Under the pieces are notes generated by a model. It saw nothing but the letters and a program-made list of their open reading frames with translations, was not told where the DNA came from and made no database searches. A stretch of 64,000 nt of DNA, from positions 1 through 64,000 of the forward strand of contig NZ_JSEE01000020.1 in NCBI RefSeq assembly GCF_001625355.1, given 5' to 3'. A program made the translations under genes and the position numbers. The DNA comes from Marinomonas sp. TW1 (GTDB taxonomy: Bacteria; Pseudomonadota; Gammaproteobacteria; Pseudomonadales; Marinomonadaceae). Below, piece after piece: positions 48,107 through 59,044 of this stretch; the stretch's first letter is position 1, and each line of letters begins with the position of its first letter.

Positions 48107-50023
48107 ATGTTACTAAGTAATTTGTCCACTTTGATGGGCGCCATTCTGGTGCCGAGTGATTATTCGTGGCTGTATTCTACGCATATCACCTTTCTCTGTC
48201 TCTACCTAATCTACACAAAGCGTGTATTAGTTTTGTTTTTAACCTTTATTTCACTTTTGTCCGTCTTACTTTCTGAAACAGAAGACAAACTGACCATCTC
48301 GCTAAGTCAAGAGGATACGTATTTTATTAGCGTTGAGGACAAGCAAATCTTACTGCTGAGTGATATGGCTTTGCCTAAAGATGACCCTGTAAGCCTAGCT
48401 AAACAGGTGAAAGTGATCTTTCAGCGGTTACCAGATCAACAATCAAAGCGTTCAAATTTTATCGAATTTAATAACTTTCGGTTGTTGCAAGCCAGTCAAA
48501 TCCCCCCTCATTTTAACGAAGTTGAGTTAATCCGATATGCATTGGCGGATAAAGAGGGACCTTGGTGGTTGAAAAATTTATACATTCAAAGGCAAGCTGC
48601 TCAGCTGGTATTTAAAGTTCAAGGTGAATGGCTACAGCAACTGCCAATGGGGGGTAGACACGAAGTATTGAAGCGGCTGGATGAACGCTTTAATTCATTT
48701 GAGTCCTGGCGTTTTTCAAAAGCCTTGTTACTCGGATCGGATGATTTGTGGAGTCAAAGAGATACTTGGGTAGTGAGGACGTTGGGGCTCGCACACTTAT
48801 TCGTGGTATCGGGTTTGCACACGGGGTTTATGGCGGTGATCGGCTTCGTTCTTGCTCGTGTGATCTGGTGGTTGTTACCCGCTAACCTTTTATTAGTCGG
48901 TTTAACTCGTTGGCAGTTAGAGTGTGTTTTGGTGGTGCCCCTATTAACGCTTTATGGCTTTATGACGGATTGGGGGGAGCCGGTTGTTAGGGCGTCCATT
49001 ATGCTCAGTGTGTATTTAATTAGCCGAGTAATGATGATAAAGCTAAGTGCTTTTCAGGTAATTGGTTTTACCTTGTGGTTGGTGCTGTTTGTTAACCCAA
49101 GAAGCATATTAAGTCCTGGGCTATGGCTGTCGTTTAGTATGGTGTATTTGTTAATTGGTTTTTATCCAATAACACAATGGCAATGGCGTCGAATGATCTC
49201 CACTCAAGTGATGTTGAGTACTGCGTCTATGGTGTTGATTTTGGGGTGGCAAGACGCTATATCCATTGTAACCATTGCGGTTAATTTATTAATAATACCT
49301 TTTGCCGCCAGTCTGTGGTTTCCAATCGGTATGATCGCTTGTCTTGAATCCCTAATCTTTCAAACTGAGTTTGTATATTGTTTTTTAGACTGGGGGCTGG
49401 TCCATGTTATTGGTCTGCTGGAGTGGGTTGCGTTTGAGTGTTCACTACTGACCTTTAATGTCATTACGTCTAGCGTACCTAAGTTGCTTTTATTGTTGTG
49501 GCTGTTGTTTTGGGTCTTTCAAACGCCTTTGAAGCGTGGCGGAATAGCACTTGGTATTATCTGGATGTCGCTGTTTTCAAATTCTCTGTTCATTGGGTCT
49601 AAGGCTGATATGGTGTTGAGAAATCATCAAGGTAAGTTAGTATTGGAAAAAGGCGAAGAGCAATGGGTAAATGAATGGTTTCAGTCTTCTGCTGGTTTGG
49701 AACTAAACACCTTATTAACCAGCAATGCCAACAAGGTCTCTATTAGGTTGGTGCCAGATAAACTCGATAGGCTTTCACCATCAACCTTGTTAAAGATGAA
49801 TCCCGATTGGCTTATCCTTACCCACAGCGACGAGTATTTGGATAACGTGACCCTCTCGGCACTGTCGATTGATTGGTTGAATATCGATCAATCTGAGACG
49901 TTATCTTTTTATTTTCGTGATGACGGCATTAGCCTTAAGCACAGCCAATGTCGATATTCATTTTTTCTCTTTAAATCTGACACTTGCAAGCGTGCAGAAA
50001 AGTTAGAGAGTGTGTTAAATTAG
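48107..50023 (+). CDS. comEC: ComEC/Rec2-type DNA-uptake channel protein
   Basis: Inner-membrane competence protein of 638 residues. N-terminal helices and a DUF4131/OB-like region lie in the first 200 residues; the competence domain has GLAHLFVVSGLHTGFMA (about 226-242) and many helices to about 500. The C-terminal periplasmic part is short and lacks the usual HxHxDH metallo-beta-lactamase motif, so the nuclease-like domain appears degenerate. A GGAGGTC ribosome site gives the start. Confidence 0.88.
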   Translation: MLLSNLSTLMGAILVPSDYSWLYSTHITFLCLYLIYTKRVLVLFLTFISLLSVLLSETEDKLTISLSQEDTYFISVEDKQILLLSDMALPKDDPVSLAKQVKVIFQRLPDQQSKRSNFIEFNNFRLLQASQIPPHFNEVELIRYALADKEGPWWLKNLYIQRQAAQLVFKVQGEWLQQLPMGGRHEVLKRLDERFNSFESWRFSKALLLGSDDLWSQRDTWVVRTLGLAHLFVVSGLHTGFMAVIGFVLARVIWWLLPANLLLVGLTRWQLECVLVVPLLTLYGFMTDWGEPVVRASIMLSVYLISRVMMIKLSAFQVIGFTLWLVLFVNPRSILSPGLWLSFSMVYLLIGFYPITQWQWRRMISTQVMLSTASMVLILGWQDAISIVTIAVNLLIIPFAASLWFPIGMIACLESLIFQTEFVYCFLDWGLVHVIGLLEWVAFECSLLTFNVITSSVPKLLLLLWLLFWVFQTPLKRGGIALGIIWMSLFSNSLFIGSKADMVLRNHQGKLVLEKGEEQWVNEWFQSSAGLELNTLLTSNANKVSIRLVPDKLDRLSPSTLLKMNPDWLILTHSDEYLDNVTLSALSIDWLNIDQSETLSFYFRDDGISLKHSQCRYSFFLFKSDTCKRAEKLESVLN

Positions 50024-50049
50024 CATCAAACTTTAAATGGAGAATGCCC

Positions 50050-50676
50050 TTGCTAAGCTTTATTCAAACTGGTGGTGTTTTTATGTGGCCATTATTGGCT
50101 TGTTCAATTTTAACATTGGCCATCATTCTTGAACGATTTTGGACATTGCGAAAAAATAGTGTGGCGCCAAAAGGTTTACTGGGCGATGTAATGATGCGTC
50201 TGCGAGACGATAAAATGACGCTAGATTACATTCGTGGTATGCAGTCTAAAACGGGTTTAGCTTCTATCTTTGCCGCCGGTTTAGTGTCTTCTAAGCATGG
50301 TCGTGGTGCGATGAAAGAGAGTGTGCAAGAGGCAGCAAGCCATGTTATTCATGAGCTAGAGCGTTTTATGAATACCTTAGGGACCATCGCCGCTATCTCG
50401 CCTTTATTGGGCTTGTTGGGTACCGTGGTTGGTATGATTAAGGTCTTTTCCGTACTAATGGAGAACGGCGCGGGCAATACCGCTTTATTGGCCGGCGGCA
50501 TTTCAGAAGCGTTGCTGACCACGGCAGCAGGCTTAGGGGTTGCCATTCCAGCATTAATCTTCCATCGCTTCTTTAGTCGCCGTATTGATGAGCTTGTTGT
50601 GACCATGGAACAACAATCCACTAAGTTAGTTGATGCGATTCATGGTGATAGAGAAAAATCGGGAGTGGCCCAGTGA
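50050..50676 (+). CDS. exbB: ExbB/TolQ-family proton channel subunit
   Basis: 208 residues with three membrane helices and the signature GTIAAISPLLGLLGTVVGMI. Couples proton flow to work at the outer membrane, with ExbD. I use the TTG at 50050: GGAG is seven bases upstream and the protein then starts MLSFIQTGG, as in homologues. The ATG at 50044 is one base from GGAG, too close. Confidence 0.9.
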   Translation: MLSFIQTGGVFMWPLLACSILTLAIILERFWTLRKNSVAPKGLLGDVMMRLRDDKMTLDYIRGMQSKTGLASIFAAGLVSSKHGRGAMKESVQEAASHVIHELERFMNTLGTIAAISPLLGLLGTVVGMIKVFSVLMENGAGNTALLAGGISEALLTTAAGLGVAIPALIFHRFFSRRIDELVVTMEQQSTKLVDAIHGDREKSGVAQ

Positions 50677-51095
50677 AATTTCGTCGTCAAAAAATAGATG
50701 ACGTACAAATTAACCTGACGCCGTTAATCGATGTGGTTTTTTTGTTGTTAATCTTTTTTATGGTCAGCACTACGTTTAACCAAAGTACGGAACTGACTAT
50801 TGATCTACCAACGGCGACTTCCGATGCACCAGCGAGTGATCGAGATAAAACGGTTGAGTTAGTCATTACCGCAGATGGTCAATATGTGATTAATGGACAG
50901 ACGCTGATCAATGAAAAAGTCGCAACCTTGGTGCAAGGTTTAAGCGAAGTCACGCAAGGAGATCATACTCGCCCTTTGATTATCACAGCTGATGCGCAGT
51001 CATCTTATGAAATGGTGTTAAGAGTGTATGATGCGGCGGCTAAATTGGGTATTACTAAGCTGGCTCACACCGCGCAAAAAGAGTCTAATCCGTGA
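50673..51095 (+). CDS. exbD: ExbD/TolR-family protein
   Basis: 140 residues: one N-terminal helix with the proton-relay Asp in LTPLIDVVFLLLIFF, then a periplasmic domain. GTG start overlapping the exbB stop. No TonB or receptor gene is nearby; the link to lpxK and comEC is positional. Confidence 0.92.
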   Translation: MKFRRQKIDDVQINLTPLIDVVFLLLIFFMVSTTFNQSTELTIDLPTATSDAPASDRDKTVELVITADGQYVINGQTLINEKVATLVQGLSEVTQGDHTRPLIITADAQSSYEMVLRVYDAAAKLGITKLAHTAQKESNP

Positions 51096-52129
51096 CCATC
51101 GAGTCTTGCTTTACACGTGCTTGGTATCGAAAATTCGGTTGGACTCATGTCTTTCAACCCATTCAACCTGTGGTGCGTTATCTTGTTGCCAAAAAACGCC
51201 AAAATTTTTTATTAGGGAAAACGACCAGTTATCGTGCGCCGGTACCTGTCGTGGTGGTGGGTAACATTAGCGTTGGTGGCACGGGTAAGTCACCTATGGT
51301 GATCGCTCTATGTGAATTACTCACAGCAAGTGGTTTGAAGGTCGGCATTATTTCACGTGGTCATGGGGCCTCATTATCCAAACCGGAGAGGGTTGATGCC
51401 GAGAGCTTAGCAGAGGTGGTTGGCGACGAACCCGTTATGCTGGCTCGTCGAACTCAGTGCCCAATGGTAGTCTTTCCTGATCGAAAAAAAGCCATTGAAC
51501 TGCTATTAGAAGAGCATGTATTGGATGTCATTATCAGTGATGACGGCATGCAGCATTATGCTTTAGATCGTGATATTGAAATTGCCATGATAGATGCTCA
51601 GCGAGGGTTAGGTAATGAGCAATTGTTGCCGGTTGGACCATTAAGAGAGCCACAGGCTCGCCTCAATGACGTGGATTTTGTGGTGAGTATTGCGCCGCAG
51701 CAAACTGATTCTTTAAAGGCTTTAAATCACCCCGTGCGTTTGATGGCGATAACCTCTGATTATTTATATTCTTTGGATGGTAAACATCAGCTTGCTTGTG
51801 AGACGGCTTTTTTAGAGCACCGTCAGTGGCATGTGATGGCTGGTATTGGAAATCCCGAGCGGTTTAAGCGAACCTTAAAGGATAAAGGCTTAAACGAAGC
51901 AGCTTGCACTTATCAATGGTTTTCTGACCATCATGGGTTTAAAGCGTCAGACATTCCTAAGGATAAAGCCGTTATTATGACGGAAAAAGACGCTGTAAAG
52001 TGTCAGGCTTTAACCCTTAACAACTCAGATATTTGGTATCTTCCTATTTCGTTAGCTTTACCAGATGACTTTAAAGAGGCTTTTATAGCCAAACTTAATT
52101 CGATAAAAGTAGAAGTGACTCATGAATAA
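51092..52129 (+). CDS. lpxK: Tetraacyldisaccharide 4'-kinase
   Basis: Lipid A pathway kinase at the inner membrane. 345 residues with P-loop [12 protein letters not shown] (57-68) and [15 protein letters not shown] start overlapping the exbD stop. Overlaps ycaR by eight bases. Confidence 0.95.
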   Translation: MTIESCFTRAWYRKFGWTHVFQPIQPVVRYLVAKKRQNFLLGKTTSYRAPVPVVVVGNISVGGTGKSPMVIALCELLTASGLKVGIISRGHGASLSKPERVDAESLAEVVGDEPVMLARRTQCPMVVFPDRKKAIELLLEEHVLDVIISDDGMQHYALDRDIEIAMIDAQRGLGNEQLLPVGPLREPQARLNDVDFVVSIAPQQTDSLKALNHPVRLMAITSDYLYSLDGKHQLACETAFLEHRQWHVMAGIGNPERFKRTLKDKGLNEAACTYQWFSDHHGFKASDIPKDKAVIMTEKDAVKCQALTLNNSDIWYLPISLALPDDFKEAFIAKLNSIKVEVTHE

Positions 52130-52319
52130 ATCCTTATTAGATATATTAGTCTGCCCAGTGACCAAGTCAGGTTTAACCTTGAGTAAAGATGGCACTGAGT
52201 TGATCAGTAAAATGGGCGGTATGGCTTACCCGATTCGTGATGGCATTCCGGTTCTATTAGAGACAGAAGCCCGCACGTTAAGCACAGATGAACGCTTGGA
52301 ATCTGGTTCATCAAAATGA
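52122..52319 (+). CDS. ycaR: Trm112-family protein
   Basis: 65 residues: [14 protein letters not shown] and [17 protein letters not shown]. Two of the zinc-type cysteines seen in E. coli and Pseudomonas versions are missing (CPVT for CPVC, LIS for LIC), as I recall for alphaproteobacterial forms. Normally kdsB follows; here ptp does. Confidence 0.88.
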   Translation: MNKSLLDILVCPVTKSGLTLSKDGTELISKMGGMAYPIRDGIPVLLETEARTLSTDERLESGSSK

Positions 52320-52783
52320 CACCAATACGTGTGCTTACCGTTTGCTTGGGAAACATCTGTCGCTCACCTGCAGCGCAAGGTATTTTACAGCGTGAGGCTG
52401 AGCTTAAAGGTCTTAATCTTTCTTTGGATTCGGCTGGAACGGCGGCTTACCATATTGGCAAACTTCCTGATTCCCGCTCCATCGAAACCTTAAAACAAGC
52501 GGGCATCGACATCACCGAACAACGTGCACGACAAGTAACAGAAGACGATTTCTACGTGTTTGATTGGATCTTAGCAATGGATCGAGCGAATTATCAGAAC
52601 CTAAAGCAGCTTCAGCCAAGTCAATCTCGTGCTAAGTTAGTGATGTTTGGTGAATTTGCAGATTATGTGTCATTAGGTGAAGTGGACGATCCTTACTATG
52701 GTGGTGAAGAAGGCTTTATTGAAATGCGTCATCACCTCACTGAAATCGCTAAGCGCTTTTTAGATCATATCGCTTCCCATTAA
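52316..52783 (+). CDS. Low-molecular-weight protein-tyrosine phosphatase
   Basis: 155 residues; the CX5R P-loop is Cys10-LGNIC-Arg16 with Ser17, and the general acid Asp is in VDDPYYGG. Overlaps ycaR. The usual kdsB gene between ycaR and this gene is absent. Confidence 0.93.
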   Translation: MTPIRVLTVCLGNICRSPAAQGILQREAELKGLNLSLDSAGTAAYHIGKLPDSRSIETLKQAGIDITEQRARQVTEDDFYVFDWILAMDRANYQNLKQLQPSQSRAKLVMFGEFADYVSLGEVDDPYYGGEEGFIEMRHHLTEIAKRFLDHIASH

Positions 52784-52806
52784 CGTACAACCATAAGCAT
52801 GGACTC

Positions 52807-53904
52807 ATGGACTCGACTCAACATATTAGTGATGCGACGATTTTGCCACCAAGGGTAGAAAAAAACGTTTCTCTGCAGCAATACAATACATTTCGATTTG
52901 ACTATCAGGCGGAGTTTTTTGCCCTGGTAGAGGATTTAATGACCCTTAAATCACTAGTAGGTTGGGCCAAACAACACAATATCTGCGTCACCATGCTAGG
53001 GGGTGGCAGCAATCTTCTAATCAGTGCAGACATTCCTGGTCTGGTGATCATCAATCGCCTTAGAGGCTGTCACGCCAAGGAAGAAAGCGGCAATCGTATT
53101 AGTTTGATTGTGGGCGCTGGTGAAAATTGGCATGAAATGGTTGAATTTACCGTACAAAACCATTGGTTTGGTGTTGAGAATTTGGCGTTAATTCCGGGCA
53201 CAGCAGGGGCCGCACCAGTACAAAATATTGGCGCTTATGGCGTTGAAGTCAAGGACTCATTGGCTCGTGTGCAGGTGTTGGATCGACAGACTTTGGATGT
53301 CTATTGGGTGAATGCGCAAGACTGTGGTTTTGCGTACCGAGACAGTCATTTCAAAGGCCTGTGGAAAGATAAATATTTCATTACTGCCATCGAACTGAGT
53401 TTGAAGAAACGCGCTGATTTATTGCTTAGCTATGGCGGTCTAGCCAATCAAATTGAGGGTGAGCCAAGTCTGAAAAAAGTGTTTCAGGCGGTTTGTCAGG
53501 TTCGCAGTAGTAAACTGCCAGATCCAAACGTATTAGCCAATGCCGGTAGCTTTTTCAAAAACCCAATGGTCAGTACTACACAGCATAATCAGCTCAAGGA
53601 ATCCTTTCCATCATTGGTGTCTTTCCCACATGGAAACGAATTTAAACTGGCCGCAGGTTGGTTAATTGATCAGGCTGGTTGGAAAGGTAAAACGCAGCAA
53701 GGCGTAGGGGTTTATGAAAAGCAGGCTTTGGTATTGGTGAATCATCAAGCCATAAAAGCCGAGCCATTATTGGAGCTTGAGGCCAATATAAAAGCCAATG
53801 TGTTCAACTTATATGGTGTTGAGCTAGAGCGTGAGCCGGTTCAGTTACCAGTACTTAGTCAGAAAGAACTGAGTGGTATGTTGAGTGAGGAGTCGCAGAC
53901 TTGA
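52807..53904 (+). CDS. murB: UDP-N-acetylenolpyruvoylglucosamine reductase
   Basis: Peptidoglycan precursor enzyme with FAD. 365 residues; [10 protein letters not shown] binds [11 protein letters not shown] and NAGSFFKNP hold catalytic residues. The first 20 residues extend beyond the E. coli start; no better Met is present. An 8-base tandem repeat (ATGGACTC) covers the start. Overlaps murI. Confidence 0.94.
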   Translation: MDSTQHISDATILPPRVEKNVSLQQYNTFRFDYQAEFFALVEDLMTLKSLVGWAKQHNICVTMLGGGSNLLISADIPGLVIINRLRGCHAKEESGNRISLIVGAGENWHEMVEFTVQNHWFGVENLALIPGTAGAAPVQNIGAYGVEVKDSLARVQVLDRQTLDVYWVNAQDCGFAYRDSHFKGLWKDKYFITAIELSLKKRADLLLSYGGLANQIEGEPSLKKVFQAVCQVRSSKLPDPNVLANAGSFFKNPMVSTTQHNQLKESFPSLVSFPHGNEFKLAAGWLIDQAGWKGKTQQGVGVYEKQALVLVNHQAIKAEPLLELEANIKANVFNLYGVELEREPVQLPVLSQKELSGMLSEESQT

Positions 53905-54704
53905 AAATTGGCGTAATGGATTCTGGGGCCGGAGGCCTAACCATCTTAAATGCGATTCAAAAAAAACACGCGTATTTGGATTTACTGTATTTAGCGGATG
54001 ATGGTTTTGCTCCTTATGGTGACAAGACGACAGAACAACTTCAGCGACGCTTGGTGGCCATTGGTCAATTTTTTGAGCGCGAACAAGTTGCTGCAATTGT
54101 GGTGGCGTGTAATACCGCAACGGTCGCGGCGATTGATACTCTACGAGCCAATACTTATTTGCCTGTAATTGGCGTTGAGCCAGCGGTAAAACCCGCTTTT
54201 CGTTTAGGTAAACAACGTAGGGTAGCCGTGTTAGCCACACCAGTGACAGCGAAAAGTCGTCGTTTAAACCAATTAATCGAGTTATGGCAAGCAGACAGTC
54301 AGGTGCACATTATGTCGAGTGCTAGCTTGGCCTACGATATTGATGCTTGGCCAGAAAGTCAGGCGCGAGTTCGCCAGACCATTGAGTCATTGTGTGAACA
54401 AATGAAGCGGGATGAGGTGGATACCTTAGTACTTGCCTGTACGCATTATCCTTTAGTGAAGTCATATTTCGTTGAGTATCTGGGTGACGCGTGTGACATT
54501 GTTGAACCCAGTGAAGGCGTGTCTGCACAATTAAAAAGACGTTTAGAAGCCACTTATCCAGAGCAAATGAGTTTGGCAATCCGCTCTTCTAAATCTGGCC
54601 TGATTGAGCTATGCACGAGTTCCTCAGAGAGCCGTCTAAAGCCGCTTTTGAATTGGGTGTGTCAGCCTGATCGTGTGAGCGAAACGCGTATCGTCTCTCT
54701 TTAG
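53901..54704 (+). CDS. murI: Glutamate racemase
   Basis: Supplies D-glutamate for peptidoglycan. 267 residues; the two catalytic cysteines lie in VACNTAT and LACTHYPL, with [10 protein letters not shown] at the N-terminus and PYGDKT. A TTG start overlaps the murB stop. The 3' end overlaps the converging patatin gene by four bases. Confidence 0.93.
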   Translation: MKIGVMDSGAGGLTILNAIQKKHAYLDLLYLADDGFAPYGDKTTEQLQRRLVAIGQFFEREQVAAIVVACNTATVAAIDTLRANTYLPVIGVEPAVKPAFRLGKQRRVAVLATPVTAKSRRLNQLIELWQADSQVHIMSSASLAYDIDAWPESQARVRQTIESLCEQMKRDEVDTLVLACTHYPLVKSYFVEYLGDACDIVEPSEGVSAQLKRRLEATYPEQMSLAIRSSKSGLIELCTSSSESRLKPLLNWVCQPDRVSETRIVSL

Positions 54705-55843
54705 CTTGGATTGATAAACGCCAAAATTTTATCCTTTTCCCACATGGCGTCTTGGTAGCCTAATTCCATTAACGCGCGGCAATATTGTGGTGTAAATAGC
54801 AGATAACTGGCGGCTGAGCTGACCTTTTCAGCGGATGACCCACCAGCCGATTTTAATAACACTCGAATGTTCTTCGGTAGGGTATGCAGATAATGGTTGG
54901 CAATTTCATTTAATTCTTCTGAAGGAGAAATAATCAGAGTTTCCGTTGGTAATTGAGGGTATTTTTGTCGCTTCTCAGCGGGTAAATCTCGTATTAACGA
55001 GTTCATCAATTCTAACTGATTAATGTCATCTTCTAAGTTATCAATAAACGCACTGTTTAATAGCTGGCCTAGAATCTGCGCCATGCTTGGCGCACTGACT
55101 TCATTTTTATCTTCTGACTGTGACCATTTCTTTGGGCTTCGATTACCACTTACTCCGATAATAAATAATTTCTCAGCGCCTAATTGCAGAGCAGGGTAGA
55201 TGGCGGATTTTTGACGAATCGCACCGTCTCCGTAATAATGTTGATTGATTTTATGGGCCGGGAAAATCGCAGGGATGGCACTGGATGCAAGTAAATGATC
55301 GACCCCTAGCTTAGTCTTCATACCTTTACGGCGTTTACCTTGCCAGTTTTGAAATGAGTCTCGTCCTTCAAAAAACGTCGTTGACTCCCCTGTGCTGTAA
55401 CTCATCGCCGTCACAGCGAGGGCTGATAGTTGTTGATTATCGATGGCTTGCTGAATTTTTGTGAAATCCAAATGATTGCTGAGTAATTCCCGTAAGGGGT
55501 CATTGTTCATGATGGCAATGGCTTCAGCATGATTGTGAAGGTGAAAAAGTGATAGTAGGGTCTTGGTCACAGAGGTGGCTAACGGCCATCTTCCTAATGT
55601 ATAAATTTGATCCGGGCTTAAATGCCGCCAGACAAACGCCAGAGTGGAAGCCGCTTTAGAAAAATTATCCGCATAGGATGCCAGCATAGTGGCATTTAAT
55701 GCGCCTGCCGATGTGCCACATAATATCGGAAAGGGTAACGCGGTTTTTTTCGGTAACATTTTCCCCATTGCAGATAAAACGCCGACTTGATAGGCCGCTC
55801 TTGCACCACCACCCGATAAAATCAAAGCATTATTGTTTTTCAT
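54701..55843 (-). CDS. Patatin-like phospholipase
   Basis: 380 residues; [15 protein letters not shown] oxyanion loop, nucleophile Ser in GTSAGA, and Asp in YYGDGAIRQ. Larger than the RssA-type protein in this window and distinct from it. ATG 55843 follows TTGGATG; an earlier ATG at 55870 has no ribosome site. Probably a cytoplasmic lipid acyl hydrolase; substrate unknown. Confidence 0.85.
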   Translation of the reverse strand: MKNNNALILSGGGARAAYQVGVLSAMGKMLPKKTALPFPILCGTSAGALNATMLASYADNFSKAASTLAFVWRHLSPDQIYTLGRWPLATSVTKTLLSLFHLHNHAEAIAIMNNDPLRELLSNHLDFTKIQQAIDNQQLSALAVTAMSYSTGESTTFFEGRDSFQNWQGKRRKGMKTKLGVDHLLASSAIPAIFPAHKINQHYYGDGAIRQKSAIYPALQLGAEKLFIIGVSGNRSPKKWSQSEDKNEVSAPSMAQILGQLLNSAFIDNLEDDINQLELMNSLIRDLPAEKRQKYPQLPTETLIISPSEELNEIANHYLHTLPKNIRVLLKSAGGSSAEKVSSAASYLLFTPQYCRALMELGYQDAMWEKDKILAFINPS

Positions 55844-56049
55844 AACATCCAAGCCAGCTGATTGTTTCATATAAACAATTTATCACTGCCATTGAGTATG
55901 GTGAAGAAAGATCAAAAAATCCAATTCTGTTATGCGTTTGAATAATGTATACGGATTTCTGATATTACATTTTTGTGGACGAAGACGGATTTGTCGTTCA
56001 CAATCTCATCTATACTTAACACAGCAAAACAATAATAAGGACGAATGAA

Positions 56050-57174
56050 ATGAATTCTTCTGTTGTCATTAGCGGAGTCGGTTTATGGACTCCTGCACAT
56101 TCCATTACGAATGAAGAACTCGTCGATAGCTATAACGCATGGGCGGAACAATACAATGCGCTTCATGCCGATGCGATTGAACAAGGTGAATTAGAGGCTA
56201 AGCCTTTATCCAGCGCGGCGTTTATTGAAAAAGCGTCTGGTATTAAAAGTCGTTACATTTATTCGAAAGAGGGCGCGTTAGACATTGATCGAATGCGGCC
56301 TTTGCTATCCCCTCGCGGGGATGATGAAGTCTCTCATCAGGCCGAAATGGCGATTGCCGCAGCAAACAAGGCATTGGCAGCAGCCAATAAAACCCCTGCC
56401 GACATCGATATGGTCATTGTCTCTTGCGCTTATACCCAACGGTCTTATCCTGCCATTGCTATTGAAGTGCAGTCTGCACTTGGTATTGAAGGGTTTGGCT
56501 TTGATATGTTGGTAGCGTGTTCTGCGGCGACCTTTGGTTTGCAGCGCGCAGTTGATGCGGTAAAAGCGGGAACGGCAAAAGGGGTATTGGTGATCAACCC
56601 AGAGCTGACCTCAGCACAAGTGAATTATATGGATCGCGACTCGCACTTTATTTTTGGTGATGTGGCGACAGCGACTGTGGTCGAGCTGGCTGAAACTTGT
56701 CAATCGGATCATTCATTTGAGGTGTTAAGCACCAAATGTGTGACGTCCTATTCTAATAACATTCGATCTAACTTTGGCTATCTGACCCGTGTGACAGATG
56801 AAGATCCCTATGGTGCAGATAAATTATTTCATCAAAATGGCCGTAAGGTTTTCAAAGAAGTCTGTCCTATGGCGGCAGACCACATTGAAAGTCATTTGAA
56901 CAGCGAGGGTATTGAAATATCACAGCTGAAGCGCTGGTGGCTGCATCAAGCAAACATCAATATGAATTTGCTGATCAGTAAGCGTTTATTAGGGCGTGAT
57001 GCGACGTTAGAGGAAGCGCCAGTGGTACTGGATGAATACGCGAATACAGCCTCAGCGGGATCCATTATTGCTTTTGCCAAATACCATGAGGATTTACAAC
57101 AAGGCGACATCGGTGTGATTTGTTCTTTTGGTGCGGGTTATTCTATTGGCAGCCTGATTTTAAAAAAACGCTAA
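56050..57174 (+). CDS. Beta-ketoacyl-ACP synthase III-like enzyme
   Basis: 374 residues, thiolase fold. Catalytic Cys157 (LVACSAATFG), His in WWLHQAN and Asn in EYANTASAGS form the KAS III triad. Length and motifs resemble the second KAS III of Pseudomonas (PA3286 type), which feeds acyl-CoA from beta-oxidation into synthesis; that role is inferred. AATAAGGA ribosome site. Not part of the fab cluster. Confidence 0.85.
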   Translation: MNSSVVISGVGLWTPAHSITNEELVDSYNAWAEQYNALHADAIEQGELEAKPLSSAAFIEKASGIKSRYIYSKEGALDIDRMRPLLSPRGDDEVSHQAEMAIAAANKALAAANKTPADIDMVIVSCAYTQRSYPAIAIEVQSALGIEGFGFDMLVACSAATFGLQRAVDAVKAGTAKGVLVINPELTSAQVNYMDRDSHFIFGDVATATVVELAETCQSDHSFEVLSTKCVTSYSNNIRSNFGYLTRVTDEDPYGADKLFHQNGRKVFKEVCPMAADHIESHLNSEGIEISQLKRWWLHQANINMNLLISKRLLGRDATLEEAPVVLDEYANTASAGSIIAFAKYHEDLQQGDIGVICSFGAGYSIGSLILKKR

Positions 57175-57343
57175 CCCATAAAAAGCAACCCTATTAGAAC
57201 TTGTTTGGGAGACCAGCCAATGCCTCATTAGTTTCCCGAACGGCTTTTTCTTTGTTCAATAAAATCATCTCAGTCTTAACTCATTGAAAGTTTTGTGGAT
57301 TTAAGCGAGACTTTGAATAAGCACAATGAATAGGGCTCACTAT

Positions 57344-58984
57344 ATGGCGATTCACGCACAAGCAGGACAGCTTGCTCCTCACGATTCTCTCGTGTCACTC
57401 CCGGAACTCATGACGGCTTATTATTTGAAAAAGCCTAATGTGGTTAACAATCCAGATGAAAAAGTCCTTTTTGGTACGTCAGGGCATCGTGGCAGCGCAC
57501 TGAACACCACTTTTAATGAACATCATATTTTAGCGGTTACGCAAGCCTTGGCTGAATATCGGCAAGGGCAAAACATTGATGGTCCATTGTATCTTGGTAA
57601 AGATACTCATGCGCTTTCTGAGGCGGCTTTTCAAACCGTATTGAGTGTTTTGGTGGCTAATGGTGTTCGTGTTCGAATTCAACAAGCGGGTGGTTATACA
57701 CCAACGCCTGTTATTTCACATGCAGTATTGACGCACAATCAAACCCAACAAGACATCAGTGATGGTATTGTCATTACGCCTTCTCATAATCCTCCTGAAG
57801 ATGGTGGGATTAAGTACAACTCAACAAAAGGCGGCCCGGCAGATAAAGAGATCACAGATTGGGTGGCAAACCGTGCCAACGAGTTATTAGCGAATTGTCT
57901 TCAAGGGGTAAAACACGTAACGCTAGAAGAAGTGACGCAATCGAATTTGATCGAATCATTTGATTATATTGAGCACTATGTCAGTGATTTGGAGAATGTG
58001 ATTGATATGGACGCCATTGCCAAAGCGAAGATTCGCATTGGTGTCGATCCGATGGGTGGATCCGGTATTCATTACTGGAAACCCATTGCTGATCGGTATG
58101 GATTAGATATTACTGTGGTCAACACGGAAGTGGATCCGACGTTTCGATTTGTGCCATTGGATAAAGATGGTCGTATTCGTATGGACTGTTCATCGCCTTA
58201 TTCGATGCAATCCTTACTCAAGTTGAAAGACGATTTTGACATTGCGGTTGGCAATGACCCTGATTACGATCGCCATGGCATTGTCTGTGCCAAATCCGGC
58301 TTGATGAATCCAAATGCTTATCTGGCGGTTGCCATCGAGTATTTGTCAGAACATCGTCCACTTTGGCCTGCTGATACCATGTTCGGTAAAACCCTTGTCT
58401 CGAGCGGCATGATTGACCGTGTGGTAAATGGCTTAGGCAAACAATTGTGTGAAGTGCCTGTTGGTTTCAAATGGTACGTAGAAGGCATGTACCAAGGCTC
58501 TATGGGGTTTGGTGGCGAAGAAAGTGCTGGTGCGTCTTTTTTACGTAAAGATGCCAGTGTTTGGACAACCGACAAAGACGGCATCATTATGGCGCTGCTC
58601 GCTGCTGAAATATTGGCAATAACAGGTAAGGATCCGCAAAGGTTATACGAAGAACAAGTGGCGCGATTTGGTAAGCCATTTTACAAACGTATAGACGTTG
58701 CGGCGACGCCTGCTCAGAAGCGTTTATTGGGTGCTTTACAGGCGGATAATGTGACGCAAACAGAACTGGCAGGGGAGAAAATTGAATCGATTCTAACCCA
58801 CGCTCCGGGAAATCAAGCCGCCATTGGTGGATTAAAAGTGTCTACCGCGAATGGATGGTTCGCGGCGCGTCCATCCGGTACGGAAAATGTCTATAAAATT
58901 TATCTGGAAAGTTTTGTTTCCGAAGCGCATTTATTAGCACTTGAAGTAGAAGCGAAAGCCTTAGTCGATTCAGTGCTGTCTTAA
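57344..58984 (+). CDS. pgm: Phosphoglucomutase (alpha-D-glucose phosphate-specific)
   Basis: Interconverts glucose 1- and 6-phosphate. ATG 57344 gives 546 residues, the same as E. coli Pgm, with AGGGCT upstream; an earlier ATG at 57326 adds six residues. Phospho-Ser in TPSHNPPEDGG, metal loop DPDYDRHG, sugar loop GGEESAG and phosphate loop RPSGTENVYKIY are all present. A terminator follows. Confidence 0.95.
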   Translation: MAIHAQAGQLAPHDSLVSLPELMTAYYLKKPNVVNNPDEKVLFGTSGHRGSALNTTFNEHHILAVTQALAEYRQGQNIDGPLYLGKDTHALSEAAFQTVLSVLVANGVRVRIQQAGGYTPTPVISHAVLTHNQTQQDISDGIVITPSHNPPEDGGIKYNSTKGGPADKEITDWVANRANELLANCLQGVKHVTLEEVTQSNLIESFDYIEHYVSDLENVIDMDAIAKAKIRIGVDPMGGSGIHYWKPIADRYGLDITVVNTEVDPTFRFVPLDKDGRIRMDCSSPYSMQSLLKLKDDFDIAVGNDPDYDRHGIVCAKSGLMNPNAYLAVAIEYLSEHRPLWPADTMFGKTLVSSGMIDRVVNGLGKQLCEVPVGFKWYVEGMYQGSMGFGGEESAGASFLRKDASVWTTDKDGIIMALLAAEILAITGKDPQRLYEEQVARFGKPFYKRIDVAATPAQKRLLGALQADNVTQTELAGEKIESILTHAPGNQAAIGGLKVSTANGWFAARPSGTENVYKIYLESFVSEAHLLALEVEAKALVDSVLS

Positions 58985-59016
58985 ATGAATATAAGAACGT
59001 CGCAGCCATTAAGGAG

Positions 59017-59042
59017 AAGCCAGCGATAAGCTGGCTTTTTTA
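59017..59042 (+). terminator. Terminator after pgm
   Basis: AAGCCAGC pairs with GCTGGCTT around GATAA, followed by a T-run. It lies just before the stop of the minus-strand SpeE-like gene. Confidence 0.85.
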
Positions 59043-59044
59043 TG

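Noticed and set aside
52800-52815. Tandem repeat of ATGGACTC at the murB start
   Set aside because: Two 8-base units only; probably chance or a small slip duplication.
53845-54240. 131-codon minus-strand ORF over murB/murI
   Set aside because: Antisense to two certain overlapping genes; no domain.
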